NCBI GenBank assembly: GCA_016712445.1
Contig: JADJRB010000001.1
Span: 868,001 to 932,000, forward strand
DNA from: Acidobacteriota bacterium
GTDB taxonomy: Bacteria > Pseudomonadota > Alphaproteobacteria > Caulobacterales > Hyphomonadaceae
Direction of reading: 5' to 3'
DNA length: 64,000 nt
This document shows positions 30,213 to 39,237 of the stretch, piece by piece; positions within the stretch are counted from its first letter, which is position 1; each line of letters starts with the position of its first letter. The position numbers were made by a program, and so were the translations under genes. The notes under the pieces were generated by a model. It made no database searches. It was not told where the DNA came from and saw nothing but the letters and a program-made list of their open reading frames with translations.

Positions 30213-30350
30213 TCACTTCTCGCCCGGCTTTTTCGCCGCCTGCCGCACGAACCATACCGTGATGGCCAGCACCACCAGTACCAACGCCCCGAAGCCGCCC
30301 AGCGCCGCCAGCGCCAGCGAATCCACGGTCATCCCCCCAATCGACATCAT
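30213..30350 (-). CDS. 45-residue membrane microprotein
   Basis: A short frame encodes MMSIGGMTVDSLALAALGG, a single membrane helix (about residues 14-35) and a basic tail ending KKPGEK. A GGAGGG sequence lies about eight bases before the first ATG (30350), and the gene starts 12 bases after the stop of the DUF465 gene, as in an operon. No homolog is recognised. Confidence 0.6.
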   Translation of the reverse strand: MMSIGGMTVDSLALAALGGFGALVLVVLAITVWFVRQAAKKPGEK

Positions 30351-30362
30351 CGAGTCGCCCTC

Positions 30363-30608
30363 CTAGTCGGCCGCAGCCTTCAGCCGCGCATAGATCTCGT
30401 CCTTCAGCGCGAGGCGCTTGCGGCGCAGCGCTGTCTCGAACTGCTCGCTCGCCGGTTCCACGTTCGTCTCGATACGGTGTATCTGCCGGTTCAAGGTCTC
30501 GTAGAGGTCGGCCAGTCTTGCAAAGTGGGCGTCGGCGCCGTGCAGCGCGCGCAGGCGTTCGGTGGATTCTGGAAACTCATCAGTGAGCCTGTGGGGCACA
30601 TGGGTCAT
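30363..30608 (-). CDS. DUF465 (YdcH-like) protein, copy A
   Basis: The 81-residue helical protein has the DUF465 features: an N-terminal HADAHFARLADLYETLNRQI-like coiled segment (about residues 23-45) and the C-terminal LRRKRLALKDEIYARLK. The family forms small coiled coils of unknown role. A paralogue is encoded just upstream at 30679-30969 and a membrane microprotein just downstream. Confidence 0.85.
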   Translation of the reverse strand: MTHVPHRLTDEFPESTERLRALHGADAHFARLADLYETLNRQIHRIETNVEPASEQFETALRRKRLALKDEIYARLKAAAD

Positions 30609-30678
30609 GGTCGGTCGCTCCGGCTGCTACAATCTGATCCTGCAAGCGAAGCGCGCCTTGCGCCATCGGGGCAAATAC

Positions 30679-30969
30679 TTACGTGTGGCTGCCCGGAGTA
30701 CCCCGCCGCTCGTCGTCGCCCACATCGGAAAGGGCAGCCTTGAGGCGTGCGTGCAGTTCGGATTGCAGCATCTGCCGCTTACGGCGAAGAACTGCGTCGA
30801 GCGCGGCAGAAGCCGGATCGTTGCCCGTCAGGCCCGCTTCGATCTGACGGTTCACCTCCTCGTATTGCTCCGACAGCTGAACGAAATGCGGGTCAGCAGC
30901 AAAGAGCTCTCGCAGCCTCTCTGCAGCTTCAGGATCGTCCGCGTTGAGAACCGGCCAGTGCCCTGGCAT
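30679..30969 (-). CDS. DUF465 (YdcH-like) protein, copy B
   Basis: The 96-residue protein aligns with copy A: RLRELFAADPHFVQLSEQYE, VNRQIEAGL and VLRRKRQMLQSELHARLKAA, followed by an extra polar tail (DVGDDERRGTPGSHT). The ATG at 30969 is the likely start although its ribosome site is weak. A 70-base gap separates it from copy A. The pair looks like an old duplication. Confidence 0.8.
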   Translation of the reverse strand: MPGHWPVLNADDPEAAERLRELFAADPHFVQLSEQYEEVNRQIEAGLTGNDPASAALDAVLRRKRQMLQSELHARLKAALSDVGDDERRGTPGSHT

Positions 30970-31040
30970 GGAGGTCACCGTTCTTGAGCAACCACCACAC
31001 CCTAGCAGTGCGCGAGGCCCGGCGCGATACGGACAAGTCC

Positions 31041-31937
31041 CTACGCGATAGGGAAAACCCCTGCCCGGCTGATGGACGATGCCACCTTGTGGCCGAGCAC
31101 GCCTTCCAGCCACTTTGCCGTCTCGATCATCCGACCAAGGTCGATGCCGGTATCATAGCCGGCCCGCTCCAGCATCCAGACGACATCCTCGGTTGCCACA
31201 TTGCCCGTGGCGGCCGGCGCGAACGGGCAGCCGCCAATCCCGCCGCAGCTGGAATCGATGACATCGACGCCCACTTCCACGGCTGCAAACACGTTGGCGA
31301 GGCCCGCGCCGCGCGTGTCATGGAAGTGCATCCGCAATGTCACGTCCGGCGCCTCGATCCGCACACGGTCGATGGCGCGCCGCACGTGCCACGGCGTTGC
31401 CGCGCCGATCGTGTCGCCGAGGGCAAGCTCGGCGATGCCGGCGCGCTGCGCCTGCGCAGCAAGATTGCCCACAACGGCAATGTCCACGTCGCCGTCATAC
31501 GGATCGCCAAATGCCACCGAGATCGTTGCCGACAACGGAATACCGGCCTCGTGCACAAGGGGCGCGCACGTCGCGAGCATGTCGGCGCTGTCCTGCGGGC
31601 TCATGCCCTGGTTCTTGCGCCCGAACGTCTCGCTGGCCACCAGCACGAAATTGATCTCGTCTGCCTTCGCCTCGATCGCCCGGCGCACGCCCGTCTCGTT
31701 CAGCGCCAACGCGATATGCCTGGTGCGTCCGCCCCGCGTCAGTCCGGCAAACACTGCCGGCGAATCGGCCATCTTTGGCACGGCCTTGGGCGACACGAAG
31801 CTGCCCGACTCCATCCGCGTCACGCCCGCAGCTTCCAGCCGCGCGATGAACTCCAGCTTCTGCTCGACTGTCAGGTTCGCCGGGTCGTTCTGCAACCCGT
31901 CGCGGGGACCGACTTCGACAATGTGGATCTTCTGCAT
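31041..31937 (-). CDS. mvaB: Hydroxymethylglutaryl-CoA lyase
   Basis: The enzyme cleaves HMG-CoA to acetyl-CoA and acetoacetate, the last step of leucine degradation. The 298-residue TIM-barrel protein begins IVEVGPRDGLQND, with the catalytic Arg/Asp, and has metal-site and loop segments MHFHDTRGAGLAN and the signature GGCPFAPAATGNVATEDV, whose Cys is catalytic. The preceding gene on this strand encodes an enoyl-CoA hydratase, consistent with a branched-chain catabolism operon. AGGA lies just ahead of the ATG. Confidence 0.93.
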   Translation of the reverse strand: MQKIHIVEVGPRDGLQNDPANLTVEQKLEFIARLEAAGVTRMESGSFVSPKAVPKMADSPAVFAGLTRGGRTRHIALALNETGVRRAIEAKADEINFVLVASETFGRKNQGMSPQDSADMLATCAPLVHEAGIPLSATISVAFGDPYDGDVDIAVVGNLAAQAQRAGIAELALGDTIGAATPWHVRRAIDRVRIEAPDVTLRMHFHDTRGAGLANVFAAVEVGVDVIDSSCGGIGGCPFAPAATGNVATEDVVWMLERAGYDTGIDLGRMIETAKWLEGVLGHKVASSISRAGVFPIA

Positions 31938-31942
31938 ACGTC

Positions 31943-32773
31943 CTATTTTCCCGTGAAGGCAGGGGCGCGCCGCTCGACGAAGCTCGCCACCCCTTCCTTG
32001 AAATCATGGGTGGCGAAGCTGGCTTCCATCTCCCTGTCCGCCGTCGATAGCGAGTCGGCATAGGACTGGAAATAGCTCTCGCGGATCTGACGCTTCATGA
32101 TCGCCACCGAGCGCGGCGACACCTGCGTCGCAAGATGATTGGCGAGGTCATAGACGAACGGCATCAGCTCTTCCGGCGCCAGCGCCCGGTTGACGAGACC
32201 CAGCTTCTCCGCTTCGGCGCCGGAGAACTTCCGAGCGGTGAACAGCAGGTCGAGCGCATTGGCCTCGCCGACAAGCCGCGGCAGCTGCCAGGCGATGCCA
32301 TGCTCGGCAATCAGCCCGCGCTGCGAGAAGGCGGTCGTGAACTTCGCATCCGCTGCCGCATAGCGCATGTCGGCGAAGAGGGTGAGAATCAGGCCGATGC
32401 CGGCGCACGGACCATTGATCGCCGCGATGATCGGCTTCGGACAGGCGAACATGTGGCCGAACCGGCCGGGAAACGTCTGTTCCAGCGCGCTGACGGTCTT
32501 CGGCTTCAGGTCCGGCGTCCGCTCGCTATAGGTCGCCCCGGCATTCGCCTGGATCGACTGCAGGCCGTTCATATCGGCTCCGGCGCAGAAGCCGCGCCCC
32601 GCTCCGGTGAGGATGATGCAGCGCACGGCATCGTCGGTGCCCGCGGCCCGGATGGCGGTCTCCACCTCGGTCTGCATGATGCCCGTCCAGGCGTTAAGCC
32701 GATCGGGCCGGTTCAGCGTGATCGTCAGCACCCCGTCCTTCGTCGCGGCAAGAATTTCGCGGTACTGGGCCAT
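31943..32773 (-). CDS. Enoyl-CoA hydratase/isomerase family protein
   Basis: The 276-residue crotonase-fold protein has the first oxyanion-hole region GAGRGFCAGADMN (about residues 64-76) and the second around CPKPIIAAINGPCAGIGLIL, with the later QRGLIAEHGIAWQLPRLVG. It likely hydrates an enoyl-CoA; in this setting a methylglutaconyl-CoA or related substrate is possible but unproven. The ATG at 32773 has GAGGAGACGAG upstream. Only five bases separate it from the HMG-CoA lyase gene. Confidence 0.9.
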   Translation of the reverse strand: MAQYREILAATKDGVLTITLNRPDRLNAWTGIMQTEVETAIRAAGTDDAVRCIILTGAGRGFCAGADMNGLQSIQANAGATYSERTPDLKPKTVSALEQTFPGRFGHMFACPKPIIAAINGPCAGIGLILTLFADMRYAAADAKFTTAFSQRGLIAEHGIAWQLPRLVGEANALDLLFTARKFSGAEAEKLGLVNRALAPEELMPFVYDLANHLATQVSPRSVAIMKRQIRESYFQSYADSLSTADREMEASFATHDFKEGVASFVERRAPAFTGK

Positions 32774-32880
32774 CTCTCGTCTCCTCGGATTTGTCTTCAC
32801 TCGACTATAGCGCCCTTTGCCCGCGCTTGTCAGCCGCCCGCGCCGCCGCTTGACCCGCCGGGAAGCGGCTCCTACGCCTC

Positions 32881-33288
32881 ATGTCCATGACCGACTTTGC
32901 CCCTCCCCTCCCCGGCGCCGCCCAGGACGAGACCATTGAGCTGCGCCCGAAATTCGACGCCGCCGGCCTGATCGCCGCCATCGCGCAGGACGCCGCCACG
33001 GGCGAGGTCCTGATGCTCGCCTGGATGAATTCCGACGCGCTCCAGCAAACCCTCGAGACTGGACGCGCCACCTACTGGTCGCGCTCGCGCGGCGAGATCT
33101 GGGTCAAGGGCGAGACGTCCGGGCATGTGCAGGAGGTCGTCGAAGTCCGGGTCGATTGCGATCAGGACGCCGTGCTGCTCAAGGTCCGGCAGACCGGTGG
33201 CGCCTGCCACACGGGCCGGACAAGTTGCTTCTACCGGATCGCCGGAACCGGAGGCCTGACGCTGGCCGGTGGACCCGAAGCGAACTAA
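32881..33288 (+). CDS. hisI: Phosphoribosyl-AMP cyclohydrolase HisI
   Basis: HisI opens the purine ring of phosphoribosyl-AMP in histidine synthesis. The 135-residue single-domain enzyme has the EVLMLAWMN and [15 protein letters not shown] segments, the magnesium/zinc site VDCDQDAVL (Asp92, Cys93, Asp94) and the zinc ligands in [14 protein letters not shown] (Cys109, Cys116). There is no fused HisE domain and no other his gene in the window. Confidence 0.95.
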   Translation: MSMTDFAPPLPGAAQDETIELRPKFDAAGLIAAIAQDAATGEVLMLAWMNSDALQQTLETGRATYWSRSRGEIWVKGETSGHVQEVVEVRVDCDQDAVLLKVRQTGGACHTGRTSCFYRIAGTGGLTLAGGPEAN

Positions 33289-33323
33289 ACTAGACGCAAA
33301 CCAGACCACGCAAAGGAAACGCC

Positions 33324-34211
33324 ATGCGCCTCGCCCTCCTCCTCACCACGGCCGCGAGCGCCGTGCTGCTGACCGCCTGCGCCCCGAAGACGGAATCCGA
33401 CGCTCCGGCGGCGCCCGAAGCAGAGGAAGTGGCCGAAGTCGCCGAGGTGGCCCCGCTGACAGTCAACGTGCTCGATTGCGGCTCGATCGGTGTTTCCGAT
33501 CTCGATGCCTTCTCCTCGGCCGGCGACTATGCCGGGCAGGCCGACCAGCTGACCGACACCTGCTACCTGATCAACCATCCGAAGGGGCGCCTGCTGTGGG
33601 ATCTCGGCCTGCCCTCGCAACTTGTCGGCCAGCCGCCGTTCACGCAGCAGATCTTCACGGTCTCGGTAGAGCGCTCGATCACTGACCAGCTCGCCGATCT
33701 CGGCCTGACACCGGCGGACCTCACCTATGTCGCCATCTCGCACAGCCATTTCGACCATGTCGGCCAGGTCGATCAGGTAACCGGCGCAACCTGGCTGGTG
33801 AACCAGAAAGAACATGACGCGATGTTCCCCCCGGAGGGTACGCCGCTGTTCGATCCGAGCCTCGCGCCCGTCTATGCGCTGTTCCAGCCGATGAAGCGCC
33901 AGATCATCCCGGATGAGTATGACGTCTTCGGCGACGGATCGGTCGTGATCTTCGAGACGCCGGGCCACACGCCCGGCCATTCCTCGCTGCAACTGAAGAT
34001 GCCGGAGAGCGGACCTGTGCTGCTGACCGGCGACCTCTACCATCGCAGCGAGAGCCGCGCCCTGTCGCGCGTGCCGCGGTTCAACAGCAGCGAGCCGGAC
34101 ACGACCGCCTCGATGGCGGCGTTCGAGGCCCGTGCGGCCGCGCTCGGCGCCAAGGTGGTCATCCAGCATGAGCCGGCCGACATTGCGCCGCTCGGCGGCG
34201 TCATCCGCTAG
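33324..34211 (+). CDS. Metallo-beta-lactamase fold lipoprotein (AHL lactonase-like)
   Basis: The 295-residue precursor has a lipobox AVLLTAC (Cys17), an Ala/Glu-rich linker and an MBL domain. Metal ligands are visible in ISHSHFDHVG (HxHxDH), ETPGHTPGH, LLTGDLYH and VIQHEP. The spacing resembles N-acyl homoserine lactonases, so hydrolysis of a lactone is a reasonable guess, carried out at a membrane surface. AAAGGAAACGCC precedes the ATG. It converges on the DUF389 gene with a four-base overlap. Confidence 0.87.
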   Translation: MRLALLLTTAASAVLLTACAPKTESDAPAAPEAEEVAEVAEVAPLTVNVLDCGSIGVSDLDAFSSAGDYAGQADQLTDTCYLINHPKGRLLWDLGLPSQLVGQPPFTQQIFTVSVERSITDQLADLGLTPADLTYVAISHSHFDHVGQVDQVTGATWLVNQKEHDAMFPPEGTPLFDPSLAPVYALFQPMKRQIIPDEYDVFGDGSVVIFETPGHTPGHSSLQLKMPESGPVLLTGDLYHRSESRALSRVPRFNSSEPDTTASMAAFEARAAALGAKVVIQHEPADIAPLGGVIR

Positions 34212-35845
34212 CCCACCGGCCGGATGTAGATCTCGTTGAGGCGCCGCTCGGCGGCAGCGCGGGAGGCGGCCGTGTCGCCCGGCGCGCGGTAGTCTCCGGC
34301 GATGGTGGCGGTGAGGCCCGCCTTGGTCAACTCGGCGGCAACCGCGCTTGCCCGGCGATGGCCAAGGGCTTGCGCGTTGAACCGCTGGGTCGCAGCCGCC
34401 GTAGGCAGGTAGGCCACGACTTCCACTTCGGAGACACCCCAGCGCTTCAGGGCCCAGGCAAGGTCAGCGGCGAAAGCCGTCCGGGCTTCGCCCAGCGTGT
34501 CGCTGTCGGCCTCGAAAGCAACCGGCGGAAGCTCCGTCCTCGGAGGATCGACGCGGATCTCCCATTCCGGGAAGTTCGCTGAAATCCCTTCCTCCAGGCG
34601 GTGATAAGCCACGAGGCCGATGCCTTCGGTCGGCGCCGCCGTGTAGTGCGCCACGCGGGCGGCGACATCGATATCAGCGCCGGCCAGGCCATACGGAAAG
34701 GCCGACCGCAACTCCCGCGCGGTGCGCCGTTCGGCGGCCAGCGCATCGAGCTGCGCGCCCTGCGCCCGCATTGGCGCGCCGAAGGAGGACTCGGCCACGG
34801 CGGCAAGGCGCGCCGTTTCCGACGCGAGGTCATCGTCGATGATCACCTGGTCGACGACCACCGCCACATCGCGCCGGAAGCGTTCGGACAGGTCGCCGGC
34901 AAGCTGCGCTTCGGCGCCGGGTACGCGCACGGGGGTCAGCACGGTCGCGCGCACCTTGATCCGGTGCGGACCGGTGCGCGGGAAGGTCACGTCGAAATCA
35001 GTGACGCGCGCCTCTTCGTTGTTGAAGGGCGCGAGCAACATGTCGCGCGAGACATCGCGCACCCGGGCCTCGTAGGCGATGTCGCGCAGCGACAGGCCGA
35101 GCGGGATCGACAGGGCGACGAAGACGCTGATCACCAACGCGTTCTGCCAGGCTGTATGGCGCGGGCTGTGGCGCTCGCCGAAGCCGTAGAAGCGCGAGAG
35201 CACCGTGACGACGAGCGCGATCGCGAGCAGGTTCGTCATGAACAGGAAGAACGCGCCGCCGGCGATCTGGAACTGGGCCGTGGCAAGGCCGAAGCCGGTG
35301 ACGGCAAGCGGCGGCATGAGGGCCGTGGCGATGGCGACGCCGACGATCGTCTCACCCTTGCGGTGGATCACGGCATAGCCGCCTGCGAGACCGGAGAAGA
35401 CGGCGACGAGCAGGTCGAAGAAGTTCGGCCGGGTGCGCGCAAGGATCTCGGTGGTTATCTCCGTGAGCGGAGAAACGAAGACGATCAGGAAGGCGGTCGC
35501 CAGCGCAACCAGCGTACCGACGGCGAGCGAGACGACCGCCTGCCGGAGCGCTTCCAGCTCAAGGATGGCGAGCGAGAAGCCCATCAGCATGATGGGGCCC
35601 ATCAGCGGCGAGATCAGCATCGCGCCGATGACGACAGCCGGAGAGGACAGGAGCAGGCCGAGGATCGCGATGCCGCACGACATCACATTCATGAAGATAT
35701 AGCGCCCGGTCAGCGTGCCCTCATCGTGAACGTGGCGCACGACTTCATTGTGGTGGATCTGGCGGATGCCGCGCCAGCGAGCCACACGCAGCCGGCGCCG
35801 CCATTCGGGCAGCTTGGCGCGGCGCGGGAGATGCGTCTCACTCAT
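34208..35845 (-). CDS. DUF389 membrane protein with OmpA-like C-terminal extension
   Basis: The 545-residue protein has a DUF389 core with about six membrane helices (residues 50-260), including LSSPAVVIGAMLISPLMGPI and ATALMPPLAVTGFGLATAQF. A soluble C-terminal section (about 270-545) includes FEADSDTLGEARTAFAADL and VVAYLPTAAATQRFNAQALG with HRRASAVAAELTKAG, reminiscent of a diverged OmpA-type domain. DUF389 proteins are of unknown function. AGGAG precedes the ATG. Confidence 0.82.
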   Translation of the reverse strand: MSETHLPRRAKLPEWRRRLRVARWRGIRQIHHNEVVRHVHDEGTLTGRYIFMNVMSCGIAILGLLLSSPAVVIGAMLISPLMGPIMLMGFSLAILELEALRQAVVSLAVGTLVALATAFLIVFVSPLTEITTEILARTRPNFFDLLVAVFSGLAGGYAVIHRKGETIVGVAIATALMPPLAVTGFGLATAQFQIAGGAFFLFMTNLLAIALVVTVLSRFYGFGERHSPRHTAWQNALVISVFVALSIPLGLSLRDIAYEARVRDVSRDMLLAPFNNEEARVTDFDVTFPRTGPHRIKVRATVLTPVRVPGAEAQLAGDLSERFRRDVAVVVDQVIIDDDLASETARLAAVAESSFGAPMRAQGAQLDALAAERRTARELRSAFPYGLAGADIDVAARVAHYTAAPTEGIGLVAYHRLEEGISANFPEWEIRVDPPRTELPPVAFEADSDTLGEARTAFAADLAWALKRWGVSEVEVVAYLPTAAATQRFNAQALGHRRASAVAAELTKAGLTATIAGDYRAPGDTAASRAAAERRLNEIYIRPVG

Positions 35846-35948
35846 GCGGCAACTCCTAACGATGTTTCATCGCTGGCGATAGGGAGGCTTCCGGCAGGCG
35901 AGCCGGGCCGCGGCGGAAACAGCGGATGCTGAACGGTGCAGCGGGCCG

Positions 35949-37649
35949 TCAGTTCCCGCCGTCGATGAGGCGGCGGGCGATGACCATCGCCTGCACTTCG
36001 CCCGCGCCCTCGAAGATGTTGAGGATGCGGGCGTCCTGGAGCACGCGGCTGACCGGGTATTCGAGGGCAAAGCCGTTGCCGCCGTGGATCTGCACCGCAT
36101 TGTCAGCCGCCGCCCAGGCGACGCGGGCGGCGAGCAGTTTCGCCATGCCGGCCTCCAGGTCGCAACGCTTGCCGCCATCCTTCTGGCGCGCCGAGAAGTA
36201 AGTCAGCTGGCGCACACCGACGAGTTCGGCGGCCATCATCACCAGCTTGTTGGAGACGCGTGGGAACTTGAAGATCGGCTGGCCGAACTGGTTGCGGTCG
36301 AGCGCGTAGCGCAGGCCGATCTCGAACGCGTTCTGGGCGACGCCGATGGCGCGCGCTGCGGTCTGGATGCGGGCGCTCTCGAAGGTCGCCATCAGGTGCT
36401 TGAAGCCCTGCCCTTCCGCGCCGCCGAGCAGGTTCTCGGCCTTCACCTTGAAACCGTCGAAGCCGATCTCGTATTCCTTCATGCCGCGGTAGCCGAGCAC
36501 CTCGATCTCGCCGCCGGTCATGCCCTTTGCGGGGAACGGGTTCTCGTCCGTGCCGCGCGGCTTCTCGGCGAGCAGCATCGAGAGGCCGGAGAAATTGTTC
36601 GTGGCCGGGTCGGTACGCACGAGCAGCGTCATCAGGTCAGCGCGCACCGGATGCGTGATCCAGGTCTTGTTGCCGGTCACTTCATAATATTGTCCGTCTG
36701 CGGACTTCACGGCGCGGGTGCGCAGCGAGCCGAGGTCCGAACCGGTGTTCGGTTCCGTGAAGACGGCGGTCGGCAGGATCTCGCCGGAGGCGATGGCGGG
36801 CAACCACTTTTCCTTCTGCTCCGGCGTGCCGCCGATCAGGATCAGCTCAGCGGCAATTTCCGAACGGGTGCCGAGCGAGCCGGTGCCGATATACCCGCGC
36901 GAGAGTTCCTCCGAGACGACGCACATCGCCGTCTTGCCCATGCCGAGTCCGCCGAACTCTTCCGGGATCGTGAGGCCGAAGACGCCGAGCTCGGCCATTT
37001 CGCCGACCACATCCATGGGGATGTAGTCGTTGCGCAGGTGCCAGCCGTGGGCGAAGGGCTTGATCCGCGTCGAGGCAAACTTCGCGAACTGGTCGCGCAC
37101 CATCTCCATCGTCTCGTCGAGGCCGGTGAACTCGGCCGTGTTGCGCGACAACGCGTCCGGCAGCAGCGCAGCGGCGGCGGCCATCACCTCCGGCGTCTTG
37201 CCTTCGTTGATGAAGCGCTGGATCGGCGCGGCGAACAAGAGCTGCATGTCCGCCATCTGGCAGCCGAGATCGGCCGGGCGTACCATCTCGCCCTGGTTCA
37301 TCGGGATGCCGCCGATCAGCTGGGCGCAGTATTCGCCGAACAGGACCTGGCAGAGCAGCGCTTCGATGTCGCCGAACTTGCCATCGGCTTCGAGGCGGGC
37401 GGCCCAGCCGGACGTCTGGCGCAGTGTTTCGAGATAGGTGGTGACCCAGGAGAGGCCATGGGCGCGGTGCTGGTGGCGCTCGAAGGCGCCGCGGTCGGGC
37501 TTGCCGTCGGCGCCGGAAAGGCTGGCGCGGGCGGCGCGGGTCGCGGCGGTCACATAGGCTTCGACGGCGGTAACGGCCTCGGCCATCGCAGCGGTCAGCC
37601 CGCTCATACGGACGGCAGGTTTCTCGTCAACGGTGCTGCTGGCGCTCAT
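35949..37649 (-). CDS. Long-form acyl-CoA dehydrogenase
   Basis: This flavoprotein of 566 residues oxidises acyl-CoA to enoyl-CoA. It has an N-terminal extension of about 140 residues, then the middle-domain signatures ELGVFGLTIPEEFGGLGMGK, FTEPNTGSDLGSLRTRAV and VTGNKTWITHPVRADLMTLL, and the C-terminal helical domain with QIHGGNGFALEYPVSRVLQD. Length and N-terminal extension fit the larger acyl-CoA dehydrogenases; substrate unknown. The ATG at 37649 follows GGAGGGAGCGGATCC. Confidence 0.92.
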   Translation of the reverse strand: MSASSTVDEKPAVRMSGLTAAMAEAVTAVEAYVTAATRAARASLSGADGKPDRGAFERHQHRAHGLSWVTTYLETLRQTSGWAARLEADGKFGDIEALLCQVLFGEYCAQLIGGIPMNQGEMVRPADLGCQMADMQLLFAAPIQRFINEGKTPEVMAAAAALLPDALSRNTAEFTGLDETMEMVRDQFAKFASTRIKPFAHGWHLRNDYIPMDVVGEMAELGVFGLTIPEEFGGLGMGKTAMCVVSEELSRGYIGTGSLGTRSEIAAELILIGGTPEQKEKWLPAIASGEILPTAVFTEPNTGSDLGSLRTRAVKSADGQYYEVTGNKTWITHPVRADLMTLLVRTDPATNNFSGLSMLLAEKPRGTDENPFPAKGMTGGEIEVLGYRGMKEYEIGFDGFKVKAENLLGGAEGQGFKHLMATFESARIQTAARAIGVAQNAFEIGLRYALDRNQFGQPIFKFPRVSNKLVMMAAELVGVRQLTYFSARQKDGGKRCDLEAGMAKLLAARVAWAAADNAVQIHGGNGFALEYPVSRVLQDARILNIFEGAGEVQAMVIARRLIDGGN

Positions 37650-37789
37650 GGATCCGCTCCCTCCGGACAGGCTTGTTCCCGCTTGATTATAGGAGCGCGA
37701 CGCCCCGTGGCGAGTCCGTTTTGTGCGGCGCAACAACACGGGCAAAAGGTTAACCAAAGCTGAGCGCGCATTAACCACGAGGCGGTTGA

Positions 37790-37820
37790 TTAGCATCTCG
37801 TTAACCTTCAGAAAGTTAAC
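37790..37820. promoter_or_regulatory. CtrA-like box and clustered TTAAC half sites
   Basis: TTAG-N7-TTAAC at 37790-37805 matches the CtrA consensus TTAA-N7-TTAAC with one mismatch. A further TTAAC ends at 37820, and other TTAACC copies lie at about 37750 and 37771. It sits 69-99 bases before the ATG of the acidic-tail protein, in an otherwise empty 239-base gap. Confidence 0.45.
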
Positions 37821-37888
37821 AGAAAATTGGTGCGAGAAGCCCTATTTCCCCAAACATTGCCGTGATCCCCCAAGGAGCCGCCCGCCGG

Positions 37889-39088
37889 ATGAACCCGTAT
37901 TCTCGTTTCAGGCTTGTCACCAACTTCCTTGCCGCCGCACTGGTTGCCGGCGGCCTTTGCGCGCTCTGGCCGGCCGCGTCCGGCATGCTCGCGGCGGCCG
38001 CGGGCGGCGTGACGGCGGCCTACTGGGCCGGCGTCGGCATCGCCGCGCTCCTGACCGTCACCGGTTCGCTGCTGCTGACGGAAGCGCTGCTGCCTGCCCT
38101 GTTCCAGTGGAGCCTGCTGCGCAAGCTGGTGCTGGGGCGCGACTATGTGGAAGGCACCTGGCTGCAGGCCGAACGCGGCCCATCCGGCACCGAGCGCCTG
38201 ACCGTGATGCACCTGCGCGCGGCGGGGGCCGGATATGAACTGTCCGCCTACAGCCTGAACCAGGACAACGAGATCGAAAGCAACCGCATCATCGCTTGGT
38301 CGAAACTGGACGGGCCGGTGCTAAGCTGTGCCTACCGGACCCTGATGCCGGACGGCGCCGGAAACCAGGCCCAGTTCACGAGCGAGCTGATGTTCGAGCA
38401 GCGCCGCGGCGCGCCGCGCTCCGTTGCCGGCTTCGGCGTCGCTGCCGGCAGCACACGCCGCTTCCAGATTGAAGGCGTGAAGCTGACCCGGTGGTCCGAG
38501 CGCCGCCGCCTCAGGAAACTGGAACAGCGCGGCGAAGTCGTGGCCCACTACTGGAACCTGTTCTTCGGCGTCGTCGCAGACGCGCCCGCCGAACGGCTGC
38601 CCGAGAACGAACGACCGGTCGTGGTGGTCACCGAGACGCGCCGCACACCCTTCATCGAGCGCCGCGATCCGGACAATGTGCCTGAGCCCGGCACCGTGGT
38701 CGCGCGCCGCCGCGCCAGCGACTGGCGCCAGGAGGACACAACCCCGACCGCCGACCGCATCCGTGCCCGGATGATGGCCGGCATGGCTGAAGCCGAAGAA
38801 GAGGACACCTTCGAGGAAGAAGACGAGATCGAGGACGAGGTCGTCTACGAGGCCGAGACCGACGACGACTTTGAAGACGAGGTGCTGCTCGAGGAAGACG
38901 CCGGGGACGAAGACATCGAGGTCGACGATGACGCCTACGAGGACGAAGAAGAAGACGTAGCCGAAGCGGAGGAAGACGACTTCATCGAAGCCGAGACCGG
39001 CGACGAGGACGAAATCGCGGACGAGACCGAAGACGAACCAAAGGCCGAAGATGAGCCCCGCATCCGCCACCGCTACGCCCGCCGCTGA
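37889..39088 (+). CDS. Two-helix membrane protein with long acidic tail, unknown
   Basis: The 399-residue product has two membrane segments near the N terminus (about residues 9-32 and 44-68), a soluble domain (about 80-235; for example YVEGTWLQAERGPSGTERLT) and a basic linker, then about 90 residues dominated by Glu and Asp (roughly 300-390) ending in a basic RIRHRYARR. The ATG at 37889 follows AAGGAG; a GTG at 37862 is an alternative. No family was recognised. The clustered TTAAC boxes upstream suggest cell-cycle control, which is inferred. Confidence 0.8.
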   Translation: MNPYSRFRLVTNFLAAALVAGGLCALWPAASGMLAAAAGGVTAAYWAGVGIAALLTVTGSLLLTEALLPALFQWSLLRKLVLGRDYVEGTWLQAERGPSGTERLTVMHLRAAGAGYELSAYSLNQDNEIESNRIIAWSKLDGPVLSCAYRTLMPDGAGNQAQFTSELMFEQRRGAPRSVAGFGVAAGSTRRFQIEGVKLTRWSERRRLRKLEQRGEVVAHYWNLFFGVVADAPAERLPENERPVVVVTETRRTPFIERRDPDNVPEPGTVVARRRASDWRQEDTTPTADRIRARMMAGMAEAEEEDTFEEEDEIEDEVVYEAETDDDFEDEVLLEEDAGDEDIEVDDDAYEDEEEDVAEAEEDDFIEAETGDEDEIADETEDEPKAEDEPRIRHRYARR

Positions 39089-39110
39089 CCCCTGGCCCCA
39101 AACCACCCGA

Positions 39111-39141
39111 AGGCCCCTCCTCCCGGAGGGGCCTTTTTTTT
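39111..39141 (+). terminator. Rho-independent terminator after the acidic-tail gene
   Basis: AGGCCCCTCC (39111-39120) pairs with GGAGGGGCCT (39125-39134) across a TCCC loop, followed by a run of T. Confidence 0.92.
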
Positions 39142-39237
39142 GCGCCCCCAACCGGAAATTTCGCGGCAAGACCGATTCCACGCTTTGCACTTTTCAACCC
39201 TGCGCTAAAGTAAACAGAACTTTAACAGGGGCGCGGT

